A DNA stretch of 64,000 bases. Source: Axinella damicornis. Lineage: Eukaryota > Porifera > Demospongiae > Axinellida > Axinellidae. The DNA lies in the NCBI GenBank assembly GCA_963931865.1, contig OZ007506.1:9504855-9568854 (forward strand), given 5' to 3'. The notes under the pieces are model-generated. The model was not told the DNA's origin and searched no databases. It worked only from the letters and a program-made list of their open reading frames with translations. The stretch's first letter is position 1. Each line of letters starts with the position of its first letter. Below are positions 25,721-35,871 of this stretch, piece by piece. The position numbers and the translations under genes are program-made.

Positions 25721-27064
25721 GTGGAAGATTCTTCTGTTGTACCAATTCCTAAGGCTTCAACAAACACAGATAATCCTCGTAACTATAGACCTATTTCACT
25801 TCTCCCAGTCATCAGCAAGCTATTGGAACGGCATATCCACAGTGTGGTGTACAATCATCTGACAGAAAATAACTTGCTGGCTAAAGATCAATGGGGATTT
25901 ACTGCCGGAAAATCTACTGTGACTGCTCTTATATCCACTTTTAATGAAATTCTCCAGATGCTGGAATCTGGTGCCGACATCGCCCTTGTCTTTTTCGACT
26001 TACAAAAAGCTTTTGATACAGTACCACATCTACCTCTTCTACAAAAGCTAAGGGATCACGGTTTGAATCCGCACATTCTTCAATGGATCACAAGTTACCT
26101 CTGTGACAGGAAACAATTTGTTGTTGTCGACGGTGCATCCTCTGATACTACTCCTGTAACATCTGGTGTACCCCAGGGCTCAGTTTTAGGTCCACTATTA
26201 TTCCTAGTGTATATAAATTGTGCGTGCTCTCTGCCACTTACTAGTGGATCTAAACTAACAATGTATGCGGATGACATCCTGCTTTACAAGCCCATCTACT
26301 GTCCTGAAGACTATCGATACCTACAACAAGACATTGATGCTATCAATGGATGTACACGAGCTTGTCATCTCAAACTGAATCCATCCAAATGCAAATACAT
26401 TATTGCTTCAAAGAAGAGACACCCCCTTTATCCATCTAGTGGATTGTTCCTGGGTAGCTGTATCATGGAGCAGGTGGACAGCTATCGATACTTAGGAGTT
26501 ACAGTGACGTCTACACTCAACTGGAACGACCACATTCAACATATCTGTAGTAAAGCCAGGAAACTCATTGGTATGTTACATAGACGGTTTTCCAGCTGGG
26601 CTGACACTAATACTTTGAGATGTCTCTATCTGACCTGCATAAGGCCTCATTTAGAATATGCATCTCAACTATGGGACCCATACACAAACAAAGGCATCCA
26701 GTCTCTGGAATCAGTGCAAAAATTTGCATGTAAGGTCTGTCTGCAACAATGGAACCTTGACTATGACAGTATGCTACAACTTTTGAACTTTCTACCACTT
26801 TCCACTCGCCGCAACTTTCTGAAACTTACCACTATGTACAAAATTATCGGCAACTTCTCCTACTTTCCTCCAGGAGTATTTGTACAACATAACTTCCCAT
26901 ATAGCACCAACCAACACACTAACTTTAGTAGGCCATTTGCTCACACACAGTACATGTTTTCATCATTTGTACCTAGTGTCATTACTCTGTGGAATGCTTT
27001 ACCTAATTCTGTTAAGCACGCATCATCTATCTCTGTGTTTAAAAGATTGTTACATTCTATGTAG
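25721..27064 (+). pseudogene. LINE reverse transcriptase, 447 codons, truncated
   Basis: Reverse transcriptase of a non-LTR element, which would copy its own RNA at a nicked target. Visible motifs: YRPISLLPVISKLLE, FFDLQKAFDTV (first catalytic Asp), SGVPQGSVLGPLLF, YADDILLYK (catalytic DD box), CHLKLNPSKCKY, and YLGVTVTSTLNWNDHI in the thumb. The C-terminal region with SVQKFACKV and the final LPNSVKHASSISVFKRLL is typical of jockey/CR1-type proteins. The frame just upstream, LTGKVPHQWK at about 25700-25729, belongs to the same domain but is one base out of register, so there is a frameshift at about 25730. Together with the missing endonuclease this makes it a dead copy. Confidence 0.9.
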
Positions 27065-27161
27065 GTAGGTATATAATGTTTGTTGTCACCTTAAGGCTCA
27101 TGTATCACATTAGCATTCCTGCTATTCATGTTGCCTTGTGTTTATAACACGAATTTCATAG

Positions 27162-27189
27162 AAAAAAAAAAGAAAAAAAGAAAAAAAAC
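27162..27189 (+). other. Poly(A)-rich 3' tail of the LINE
   Basis: A-tract interrupted by single G residues, about 95 bp after the ORF stop. Confidence 0.8.
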
Positions 27190-28190
27190 TAAACTTGGAA
27201 CCCCTCAACTACCTTAGCCATTCGTTTGTCTATTCAGTTTTTTGTACTGCATCCGTATACAGCTACTACCATGCATGCTCATGTACACATGATGGGCTCA
27301 ATCAAAATCATATTAGTGTTTGCAAACAGTCCTGTATGCATCTTCAATTTCTTCAGCCACCCACACTGGCCAAAACGCTGCTTGCTGCTTTACGTCGTAC
27401 TCCAGGTAGCTAGTAGATTAGTGCCAGTCAACAAGCCATCTGTGTAAAGACGAATTCATGAGAAAATGAATCAGCTAGAATGGAGTATAACATTCTGAAA
27501 AGGGGTGTCCCACGTAGGTTGTGAGGCATGCACAACTGTGCATGTGGATTCGTCATCACCCCCCTCCAACTATTAGCTATAGGTGGGATGCTTTAGCACC
27601 GACTAGAGGGAGTGGCAGTGTGACAAGATCACATACACTGTAATTTCGTTTATTCTACGATTCAAGTTCTCCATGGGAGAAGCGGTGAGAAGGCTGCTCT
27701 GCACTTTCAAATAATGCATCCCAAAGACAGTACAGACTTCCAGCGACTTACTTAGCTTATAATCTGGTACCAGACTCTCGCTCACAGCAGAGGAGTTTGG
27801 TCGACAACATACGACTTGTTCTCACACTAAACAGGTGCAAACCACAGCACTTCTCTATACGTTAGTAATCTGCTTGCGGGTAGTGTACTTAACGCCTGGG
27901 AAAAAACACTGTATATGGAAGCACTGTGGTTCGCTGTGCGCGATGTGGTGACCGAGACTATACTTGGAAGCACTGTGGTTCGCTGTGCGCGATGCGGAAG
28001 CACTGTGGTTCGCTGTGCGCGATGTGGTGACCGAGACTATACTTGAACTACATTATTGTATACTGAGCACAATATGTAATATGCAGCATCACTGAGAATA
28101 TCAGCGAATGCAGACTTATCTACCGGACTCAACTACCAGGTAGGAAGTGTCCTAGGGAGCATGTATGCCCATAGTGTGTTTTGCATACAC
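27190..28190. other. Intergenic stretch
   Basis: No confident gene. A candidate 47-bp exon lies at 27358-27404 (acceptor TTTCTTCAG, donor CCAGGTAGC; PPTLAKTLLAALRRTP), but it has no partner. Confidence 0.3.
27916..28046 (+). repeat. Partial tandem triplication (GGAAGCACTGTGG unit)
   Basis: GGAAGCACTGTGGTTCGCTG plus flanking sequence occurs three times, and the longer form ending in GACCGAGACTATACTT twice. Confidence 0.85.
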
Positions 28191-28444
28191 TCACACGTAG
28201 CTCAGTTCCAGGTATCTTGGTTGTAGCAGTAATGGCTGCAGTGCAGTGTGCATTGAGGTGCCTTGAGACTTTATATGGCATCGTCCAGCTCCCTTGGAAT
28301 TGAAAAAGCCGCTTCTATTGCAGTAGTAGTATACAGTTTTAGTGGTATACAGTTTCATAGTACTGTGTTTCTGTTTATCTCCAGTTGCTTTAACAAATGA
28401 TGTACCAGAGTTTCTTTCGAACTCATCCTTCCACTGCTGAAATT
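28191..28444 (-). pseudogene. Second exon of MULE-type N-terminal protein fragment
   Basis: An acceptor TTGCTTTCAG at 28446-28445 opens a frame reading EFQQWKDEFERNSGTSFVK and then VYYYCNRSGFF with a Lys/Gly/Ser tail. This W..F..S..FV...YYYCNRSG pattern is the FAR1/FLYWCH-like N-terminal domain seen in metazoan MULE transposases and their domesticated relatives. Phase matches the donor at 28851, giving TTE-EFQQW across the junction. The frame closes at 28191 and no DDE domain follows, so the gene is cut short here. Confidence 0.55.
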
Positions 28445-28670
28445 CTGAAAGCAATGATTTTGTCATTATGATTACCTTTCACTATAACTACAGCTGTATA
28501 ATTATTGTTCAAGCGTTTTTCACTCCCTTCACCCAACTACTCATCTTTTGCACCCCTCATTGTGACTTTACAATCTACTGACATCATGATGATAGTGATC
28601 AATTAAGGGCACCTGTTCTTAGGGGATCATGCAAGTGTCAGCAGTTGATGGCTTCCATTGTGTAGAACTA

Positions 28671-28767
28671 TAGCATCGTTCCAAGGCCTTCTCATCCCAG
28701 CGTTTGTCGCTTGCAGTAGTACTGCAAGCGGCAAACGCTGGGATGAGAAGGTCTGAGAACCAGGCTA
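28671..28767. mobile_element. Small foldback MITE in the intron
   Basis: Near-perfect hairpin with arms of about 45 bp (TAGCATCG... and ...CCAGGCTA). The flanking 9-mers GTAGAACTA and GTTTAACCA match at six of nine positions, a decayed duplication. It belongs to the TAGYCTCGTTCCCAG end family found at 42367, 44493 and 63360. Confidence 0.7.
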
Positions 28768-28851
28768 GTTTAACCACTAATGTTGCATGTGAAGCTACTG
28801 TGTGTGCTGGCCAACAATGACACTCAAGAGTCCCTATGTGGTAAAACATAC

Positions 28852-29561
28852 CTTCTGTTGTTTTCAATCTTAAACTCTGAACTTCAATCTTCATTCCATG
28901 GTCAGTTGTTAAATGTATCCGAAACTGCCGTATGGTTCTACAGTTATAGCTGCACCCTGATTCTTGACAGGTAATAGCTGTACTTGCAGAAATGTTCATG
29001 TGCCCCCTCAGACCAGGTGCATTGCTTAGATATTCTGCTTTGCTTGACTGTGATGTGTCCACATTTGGAATTGTGTTAGGAGGATGGGGAAAACTGTCAA
29101 GTTTCTTGGTTTTGGGCGCATTTGTGCTGGGAGGGTTGCTATGTGGGTATCTGCAAAGCTCTTTGGAGAGAGAGAGGGGCTCTGAATCAGGAAGGTCATT
29201 GGGATTGTCTCCACTGGAAGGGTTGGGAGGAGAACCTCTTTCAAGCCTAGGGTCTCCACTGGAAGGGTTGGGAGGAGAACCTCTGTCAGGCCTAGGGTCT
29301 CCTCTGGAAGGGTTGGGGGAAGAGCCTCTGTCAGGCCTACTGGAATGGCTGGGGGTAGAGCCTCTGTCAGGCCTAGGGTCTCCTCTGGAAGGGCTGGGGA
29401 TAGAGCCTCTGTCAGGCCTACTGGAATGGCTGGGAGTAGAGCCTCTGTCAGGCCTAGGGTCTCCTCTGGAAGGGTTGGGAGGAGAGCCTTTGACAGTGCC
29501 TTTGCTTGCCAGTGCTGCAGCCCCATTACAGGAAGGAATGCTCCTCTCCGGTATAGATGGT
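28852..29561 (-). pseudogene. First visible exon: Ser/Pro/Arg repeats plus C2H2 finger
   Basis: The minus frame is open from about 29650 to 28619 without an ATG, so it is an internal exon. The likely acceptor is the pyrimidine tract ending CCATTCCACAG (exon start 29561); the donor GAAGGTATGT lies at 28851. The exon encodes GDPRPDRGS-type repeats, a Pro/Ser linker, then CQESGCSYNCRTIRQFRIHL, a C-x4-C...H-x4-H finger, and a short helix leading into the next exon. The 710-nt length is in phase with exon 2. C2H2 finger plus the YYYCNRSG domain is the known front half of sponge/cnidarian MULE-like proteins (inference). The overlapping 217- and 194-codon frames are shadows of the same repeats. Confidence 0.55.
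29200..29495 (-). repeat. Coding minisatellite (GDPRPDRGS repeats)
   Basis: Alternating ~54- and ~39-bp units, about seven copies, in frame with the minus-strand exon. All unit lengths keep the frame. Confidence 0.8.
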
Positions 29562-29645
29562 CTGTGGAATGGTACCGGTAGTAAAACAGTAAAGAAAGTT
29601 CTGGTCGCACGTGCTATAGGGTTGCTTACAAGACGTATATATTGA

Positions 29646-29819
29646 GGAGCTCAAACAGTATTTCATAACGAATTCTGGGGATGTCGCTCTGAAGAGGAAC
29701 ATGGTGACCTATACATCATTGCTTGACATCATAGAATACTGCTGTAGTGATCTTGGCATGCATTTAACTGTGACCCCTGCGTGAGCACGTAAGAAGTAGT
29801 GGCAGGGTTTATTTCACAA

Positions 29820-29850
<31 letters not shown>

Positions 29851-30449
29851 ATGGAATAGTGTGCGACAGTGCACCATTTAGGGGGGTCTGGGTTTGAAAT
29901 CTCTAAGGACCCCTCCCCCCAAGAAACCCTGTAGTGGGCTAGTGGAGTGTGAAGAAGGCGTGCATTACCACAATGTAATTGGGGACACAATCACATTCAT
30001 GTACATATCCCCTTGTGTACACTGCGTACAGAGGCCCACCTGTGAATAATCTCACCTGCTGCTTGATTATGTGCTCTGCAGCCTAAAATGTGTGACCATA
30101 ACTGCATGGAGCTACTGAATTATATATGCAAGGTTTATACGTACATTGAAATAAAGTGTACCTTTAGTGCAAAAATTCCACAGTCATAATTGTTATTTTG
30201 CGTAGGCATATCCTGCAGTGGAATATGAATTTTCAAATGCCGAACACTAAAAATCCAATAGCCTCATTCCCATGCCATTGGTCACACATTGTGCTATCAG
30301 GTAGATGATACATGGGAGGTGGTGCCTGATGAAGAATCTCAATGCCCTTTATTTTTCTAATGTCTGTCCAAAGGCTGGATTTCAAAGTGTTTGCAAGGCA
30401 GCCGATCAATACCATTGCAATACTGGGACGGATCGACGCAAAACAGGTA
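29646..30449. other. Intergenic stretch with a 30-bp poly(G) run
   Basis: No gene supported. Poly(G) at 29820-29849. Confidence 0.4.
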
Positions 30450-31010
30450 CCGTAGTGTCCCGTTAATACGCCCCTGCCCCTCCATTTTGTACACTACATC
30501 CAACCCAAAGTTGGGGGGGGGGGGGGGGGGGGGGGGCGTATTTTCGAATATGCAAATAGTCTCGAGTATATGCCCTCTCAAAACGTTTTGCTACGTACAC
30601 AAACTATTATGACACCGCCAAGGTTCATGTTCACAGTTACAAAAGTACAAACGATTGCCAGTACTGTTCTCGAACATCGTGCGTGGTCTCCCTACATTGG
30701 CGAGAAGAGCTGCCGCTTCAACACGAGGGCCATAACATTCATGACAACTTCACTGTAGCCATCCTCCAGAACAGCAATACTGTCGGTCACCACAGGGTAT
30801 TTCCTGCAGAAAAGTGGCAGTGAGATGACCTGTATCGTCGACGTCAACGGTGATTACTCTGATCTGAGAGACGATCTGCATTGAAGTAGCACGTGCGCAC
30901 GTAGTTTAGATGTTCCAGAATAAACGAGTCAAACTACCCTGTGCAGGAACTTAGGCGGAAAAGTGAAGGGGGCGTATTTTCGAAGGGGACGTATTAGCGG
31001 GACACTACAG
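30450..31010. mobile_element. 561-bp MITE, TA-flanked (Tc1/mariner-like)
   Basis: TIRs CYGTAGTGTCCCGYTAATACG at both ends, with TA dinucleotides at 30448-30449 and 31011-31012. A 24-bp poly(G) lies at 30513-30536 inside the left part. A minus segment near 30690-30800 reads YPVVTDSIAVLEDGYSEVV and may be a captured or residual coding piece. TA target duplication suggests mobilisation by a Tc1/mariner transposase (inference). Confidence 0.7.
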
Positions 31011-33002
31011 TATTATAATGGTTGGGCACTGCCCGCTGTGTGTCTACCTGTGTCTATTTGATGTCATCACACATGACCAGACCTCCCAGGCCTTCTCCCG
31101 ACGTATTTTGCATATTGAAAGTGATCAAAAACTGGTGGTAGGAATGGCCTGGGAACGAGGCTAAAAATGTCATGCTTACCCAGCAAAGTTTTAACCTCCA
31201 CTGATCCCACTGAAGTGGTTCCTGCTGTTCGTAGGTGGACCCTCTGTTCCATGAACATTCTGGATTCATATTTAGTTTGGTTAGTGTTCCTATTGGTGAG
31301 TGTCCCTTATTACTTAGTACTCACAGTAGATATCCAATGACTGATATGCCACTAGCACAGTTTTTGGAGTTGCTTACCAAATAACCCTCTGTAAGTTGTT
31401 CACAACCTACATGGTGTAATATGCCAACTGCTGTGATAACTAACTCATAGTCTGTATGTTGAATTTCTTACCGGCATTGCCCAGTGAATACCCAAGTGAA
31501 CTGGGAGAACCCACACGTCAAAGGCAAATAACTTAGACTTGTGTTTTCCGCATTGTGTGTATTTTCACTGATGAGGGCCACTGTATAGTGGCCGAAACGT
31601 CTGTTTCAAACCTCTTGAAATATTTATTCGGTTGGTGCGCGAGCTAATACACTGGGCGTGTCCTGAATGGTAAAGAAATAACCACAATGTAGTACCATTC
31701 CATTTTATGCCGTCAAAACCGCCTCCCTATCCCCCCTAGGCCCTCTCGCTACCTCAATTTCAGCTCTGCGCATGGGCGCTGCACCACAGGCGTCCTCTTG
31801 GTGGACGTGGGCGCCCGCAGCCCACTCACTGCCTGTACCTTCAAGTGATTCGACCCAGCCAAGTGTTTTCTGTGAGATATACACTCAGTGATGAGAGATC
31901 TGCCCCACAACTGCAGAGCTTCTTGGTAGGAGGACACGTTTCTTCCACGGCCTCGGATCTTCAACACGCCCGTCAACCTTCATTGCACGTGTCCATTACT
32001 CTTGCACCTCCGTATATCTTATTTCTTGGACCGTATACCTCCGTATACTACGCACACGCCATTATGACGTCATGGTTGGTTGTTGGTTCACAGGTCAAGG
32101 CAAAAAGGGGGATTGCGTCTGGCAATTAGGTAACTGTGGCCCCGTGGTAATTATCATATGTTATGTTCAAAGAAGCATCATATTACCATGTCATCATTCA
32201 TCTTGAACCATTGCACTCCAACCCTCACGTAGGCCGTGTAGTGACCTCCCTGCGTTGTGCCCTCATGAGTAGTGTATGCTCGAAGTGTGTATTGTTGCTA
32301 TGAACCAAAAAATACGATAGTAATCAACTAGCGTCTCCATCTCTATCTACTCTGTCATTGGTGTTAGCTTACCCCATTGGAAATGGTTAGCTCTTCAGGG
32401 TATTTTACCATCTGGTCATTTTTGAGGAATTGTGTGCCAACCTGCTGGAAGCTACGATATGAAGGTAGACATTACATACATCATTGTGGTCATATATGTC
32501 GTGCAATAATTGATATAATTCCATACCGTTTAAGGTGTATAATGAGAAGTTCAGAAGTGCCTCTTATATCGCTGTATGTGATCAATTTCTGACAACTTGA
32601 GAAAAAGGCCTCATAAGTACTTGTCAACATTGTAATGTTAAGGGTATATCAACCAATGAAGGGGGGAGAGGGCATGTCACTCCCAGTAACAGATAGGGAT
32701 CTTGAATCTAATTGATGTGTTCTATTTGGAGTAGTACTTCCCAGCAAATCGGTATGATATGATCACATGTACTGTCATTTTGTATCATGTACATGTACAT
32801 TTGTATTGCAAAGTCGTTCTACCACCTTTCTCTGTGGGTGAAGGCTACAATGAACTTTCAATGCATCCTGAAGAGTATCCTCCATGCAAAGACTATTAGC
32901 GAACTACGTATAAGCCACTACACACTACTATGTGCCTGTACTGAGCAGTTATGTATGTGACCATGCAGACTAGTCTACCGCACTCAGGTGTTTAGCTTCA
33001 GG
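31011..33002. other. Intergenic stretch without a recognised gene
   Basis: It contains one end of a TAGCCTCGTTCCCAGG-type MITE (31144-31163, minus orientation), a hammerhead-like motif at 31568, and a 75-codon minus frame (31749-31976) I do not recognise. The other open frames lack coding character. Confidence 0.4.
31568..31601 (+). ncRNA. Candidate hammerhead ribozyme core
   Basis: CTGATGAG, then a 7-bp stem GGCCACT/AGTGGCC with a GTAT loop, then GAAACGTC. This is the conserved hammerhead arrangement CUGAUGA-stem II-GAAA, with the minimal two-base-pair stem III ending in the GUC cleavage triplet. Such forms are described in Penelope-like retroelements and retrozymes, where dimers give the active fold. 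Stem I is weak here (CA/TG only), and no Penelope RT was seen nearby, so this may be a solo or decayed copy. Confidence 0.5.
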
Positions 33003-33009
33003 TAAGAAC

Positions 33010-33245
33010 TCATTAACACACAAGGCATGCATTGGTACCTTGACCAGGTTAAGCAATCAATATTAGTTTAGTATTTTGGGCGGAAAGGGCGGCCATGTGG
33101 CAGTGAGGGAAATGGGCTAAAGGTAGATCCCCGAACTCGGGGGTTGTATCTTACCCACACTGGGGCATCTCAAACACCAACTACAACTATGCCAAGCGTA
33201 AAGCTACATTATGGCTAACCAGCCAAAGCAAGGCGCCCATTCCCA
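33010..33245. repeat. Repeat B, copy 2
   Basis: About 230 bp, nearly identical and in the same orientation to 34510-34735 (begins TTAACACACAAGGCAT; includes the small hairpin CCCCGAACTCGGGG). Confidence 0.9.
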
Positions 33246-33268
33246 CAAAGTGCCATTGGTCACCGGGT

Positions 33269-33299
<31 letters not shown>

Positions 33300-33302
33300 A
33301 GG

Positions 33303-33534
33303 GAGAAGGAATCTTTTAGGGGTTTCCAACCTACAATAGCTACCTTACACAGTGTTGCAATGACTGAATAGTCACTACTCTACTCACACATGCCGACCAC
33401 AAAGAAAGCCACATGTATGAGAAACTGACCACAGCAGAAGCTGGCAACATATTTGCCAGCTTCCTGTAGCAACTAATGGCATGCCAGTGTGTTAACTCTG
33501 GTTTAACCACTAGTGCCCAAACCTGTCTATTAAG
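33303..33534. repeat. Repeat A, copy 2
   Basis: About 230 bp matching 40846-41070 in the same orientation. It contains an 11-bp perfect hairpin GAAGCTGGCAA/TTGCCAGCTTC conserved in both copies. Confidence 0.9.
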
Positions 33535-33543
33535 GTAGTAAAC

Positions 33544-34095
33544 ATGGGTACCGCGATCTCCGAAACCAAGTTGATGGATAAATGGGCAGCATCAAAGCGT
33601 ACACAAGTTTCAGCAATACTTTGCATCAAACTGCTCCCTCTGCTTGAAAATGCCCTAAAACTCAATTTTAAGGCCCTCTACGAAACTGAAAATTTGGACC
33701 CTCTCCAAGGCCCCACCCACACTCTGACCCCATCATCAATACACACACAAAACAGGCCCAAAAACTACGGATGGATTTACCACCTGCTCTCCTCACTTGC
33801 AGGCTACAGCCCAAAACTCACTGCCACCCTCAAAAACAGAGGTTTGGCTACCCTAGGCTTTCAAAAAAAATTCCACGCACACCAACTAAAACCGACTCAA
33901 GCCAAGGCCAGTTTCCAAAAGGTCAACCTACCCCCTGCAAAAATAGGGATGCTTTTCCACGTTCACCTCTCGGTTACCGAGTTTTGGCCACACATCTACT
34001 CCCTCTCACCAGCCCAGTCCAGCTACCAAACCAGCCAAATTCGCCCTAACACGAAAATGGGCGGGGCCTGTAATGCCGAAAGGTCAACTCTCTAG
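33544..34095 (+). CDS. Hypothetical 183-codon ORF between the repeats
   Basis: ATG-initiated frame opposite to the DIRS genes, Pro/Thr/Lys rich, with no recognised domain (YGWIYHLLSSLAGY is the most protein-like part). A poly(A) run follows at 34251-34275, so it could be the 3' part of an unclassified retroposed element that separated repeats B1 and A2. A chance ORF cannot be excluded. Confidence 0.3.
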   Translation: MGTAISETKLMDKWAASKRTQVSAILCIKLLPLLENALKLNFKALYETENLDPLQGPTHTLTPSSIHTQNRPKNYGWIYHLLSSLAGYSPKLTATLKNRGLATLGFQKKFHAHQLKPTQAKASFQKVNLPPAKIGMLFHVHLSVTEFWPHIYSLSPAQSSYQTSQIRPNTKMGGACNAERSTL

Positions 34096-34250
34096 AGTAC
34101 CTTGGCCAGGGAGCTGTCGGAGGCTGTTCACTTTCCAGGCTGTTCTTCGGCCACTTCAGCAGACCCACAAACATTCCTGCTCACTCCACCTAGCTATTCA
34201 CCCTCAGATAGCCCATCGTTACATTCAATAAGCCAGAATAGCTTCTTACT

Positions 34251-34275
34251 TAAAAAAAAAAAAAAAAAAAAAAAA
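34251..34275 (+). other. Poly(A) run
   Basis: About 25 A residues, possible retroposon tail. Confidence 0.5.
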
Positions 34276-34509
34276 GAGTGTTCAAACAAATCTTCAAAGT
34301 ACCGCACGGCCACATCAGAGTACCGATTTGAAACTCGAAAGGGCCGCTAGCCGCATCAAAGAGAGAAGCCCCCCTTGTTTATTCCGGTTGCCGCCATGGG
34401 AAAACGTAAACAGATCAATAACTCTAAATAACTGTATGCGAGTGATGTCATCTCATTAATTATTCATGAGCAAAATTGCGCGATTTCGCCGATGCCGTGT
34501 TTCCTACCT

Positions 34510-34735
34510 TAACACACAAGGCATATACATGTACATTGGTACCTTGACTGGGTTAAGCAATCAATATTAGTTTAGTATTTTGGGCGGAAAGGGTGGCCAT
34601 GTGGCAGTGAGGGAAATGGGCTAAAGGTAGATCCCCGAACTCGGGGGTTGTATCTTACCCACACTGGGGCATCTCAAACACCAACTAAGCCAAGCGTAAA
34701 GCTATGGCTAACCAGCCAAAGCAAGGCGCCCAATT
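34510..34735. repeat. Repeat B, copy 1
   Basis: Direct repeat of 33010-33245, lying just 3' of the tyrosine recombinase gene in the minus direction. Confidence 0.9.
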
Positions 34736-34782
34736 TCCCCCACATTACCACACAACACCGCCCCTTCCAAAAACCTTACCCC

Positions 34783-35871
34783 TTAATTGGTGGTACGATG
34801 CTTGTCTGGATTCCATGAAGAGCGGTCCACGCCGACATGCTGGGAGATGTTGAGTAAGGCGGAGTGAATTGTGCTTTGAGGACACTGGATATAGGTTTTG
34901 AAGCAGTCAGACGACCAGCGACCTAGTGTCTGAATGAGCCACTCTGGGGTCTGTACTGAGGCTGCTGTTGTTGCTGCTCCGATACGGAAGCTGTGAGATG
35001 CATACGATGCTGGGTCTATACCTCCCTTCTGCAAGAGATCCCTAAGGTGGGAGGTTAGACTTGCCCGTGTGAGGAATGTGCCTGAAGTGAATACAAATAC
35101 TGGTTTAGTTGGTGTGGCTACTGTGCACACTTGGCGATATTTAGTATAAGCTGACACTGGGCAAGTACTGGTCTGTGTGGCTGGTAAAGACAAGGTGCAG
35201 CCCTTGCAGAACGGGTCTGTCTTAGAAGATTTGATAGTAACCTGTAGCGATGAGTGTGAGCATGAGAGATCCGACCATGTCAAGTGTTGGGAAGCGTCAT
35301 GTGTGTTGATACCTGGGGCGACAAATTCGCCACAACGTAGGAAGCCATAAAAGGCTAGGGTGAAAGCACACCACAGCATGCGCTTGTCTGCGAAAGGAAG
35401 GACTGAGGAAACATGGAGTTGGTACTTAAGTACGTGTAGGACAGATAAGGTGATCGGCAGCCTGGTTCTCTTGGATGCCCCCTGTTGTCGCTTGATACCT
35501 AGACAAAAGTAGTGGACTATGTGGGAGTCTGTAGGATCTTCCAGCCCGGCATGAAGGTGGAAAAAACGGATGCCTGCCAAGTAAGTTTTTAGTGTGGTGT
35601 ACCTTACTTTATCTGCAATATCAGCACAAAAGAATTTGACCGTCTCTGGGGAGGCTGGAGTGCTGGGTATTCGATGCTTGTCACAGAAACGCTGGAAAGC
35701 TTTGAAGCCAGAATTGTATACCGATCTAGTGGATGGGGCGATGCAAAGACTCTCATACAGTGCCACCATTTCCATCAGAGTAGCATCAATGAGACAGGGA
35801 TGGGAGTTGGATGAGGGTCTGCTCCAGGAGCTAGCTGGTGGAAGGTCTCCATCTGCATACGGGAGTGTGCA
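34783..35871 (-). CDS. DIRS tyrosine recombinase
   Basis: Integrase of the tyrosine-recombinase fold, which would insert the circular cDNA of the element. From the in-frame ATG at 35775 it is 330 codons; the frame is open upstream to the TGA at 35872-35874. An N-terminal SAM-like core-binding part (TRSVYNSGFKAFQRFC...) precedes the catalytic part. Candidate catalytic residues: Arg in FYGFLRCGEF, a His-x2-Arg box in SHSFRIGAA, His/Trp-box LGRWSSDCFKTYIQ with the nucleophilic Tyr near the end. All appear intact. It lies in the same frame as the RNase H part, separated by one stop, and is followed within 50 bp by repeat B1. Confidence 0.88.
   Translation of the reverse strand, partial: CTLPYADGDLPPASSWSRPSSNSHPCLIDATLMEMVALYESLCIAPSTRSVYNSGFKAFQRFCDKHRIPSTPASPETVKFFCADIADKVRYTTLKTYLAGIRFFHLHAGLEDPTDSHIVHYFCLGIKRQQGASKRTRLPITLSVLHVLKYQLHVSSVLPFADKRMLWCAFTLAFYGFLRCGEFVAPGINTHDASQHLTWSDLSCSHSSLQVTIKSSKTDPFCKGCTLSLPATQTSTCPVSAYTKYRQVCTVATPTKPVFVFTSGTFLTRASLTSHLRDLLQKGGIDPASYASHSFRIGAATTAASVQTPEWLIQTLGRWSSDCFKTYIQCPQSTIHSALLNISQHVGVDRSSWNPDKHRTTN

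Larger units (their letters stand above)
25700..27189 (+). mobile_element. 5'-truncated LINE (CR1/jockey-like non-LTR retrotransposon)
   Basis: Contains the reverse transcriptase ORF and a 3' A-rich tail at 27162-27189. The endonuclease region is missing, as expected from 5' truncation during target-primed reverse transcription. Homology appears to start near 25700. Target-site duplications were not recognised. Confidence 0.85.

Noticed and set aside
28992..29645. 217-codon plus-strand ORF and 194-codon minus-strand ORF over the GDPRPDRGS repeats
   Set aside because: Alternative frames of the coding minisatellite; the third minus frame joins to a zinc finger and splice sites and is the better choice.
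30357..30581. ORFs across poly(G) tracts with Pro or Gly runs
   Set aside because: Produced by homopolymers; similar at 20384, 20987, 40013, 54521 and 56556.
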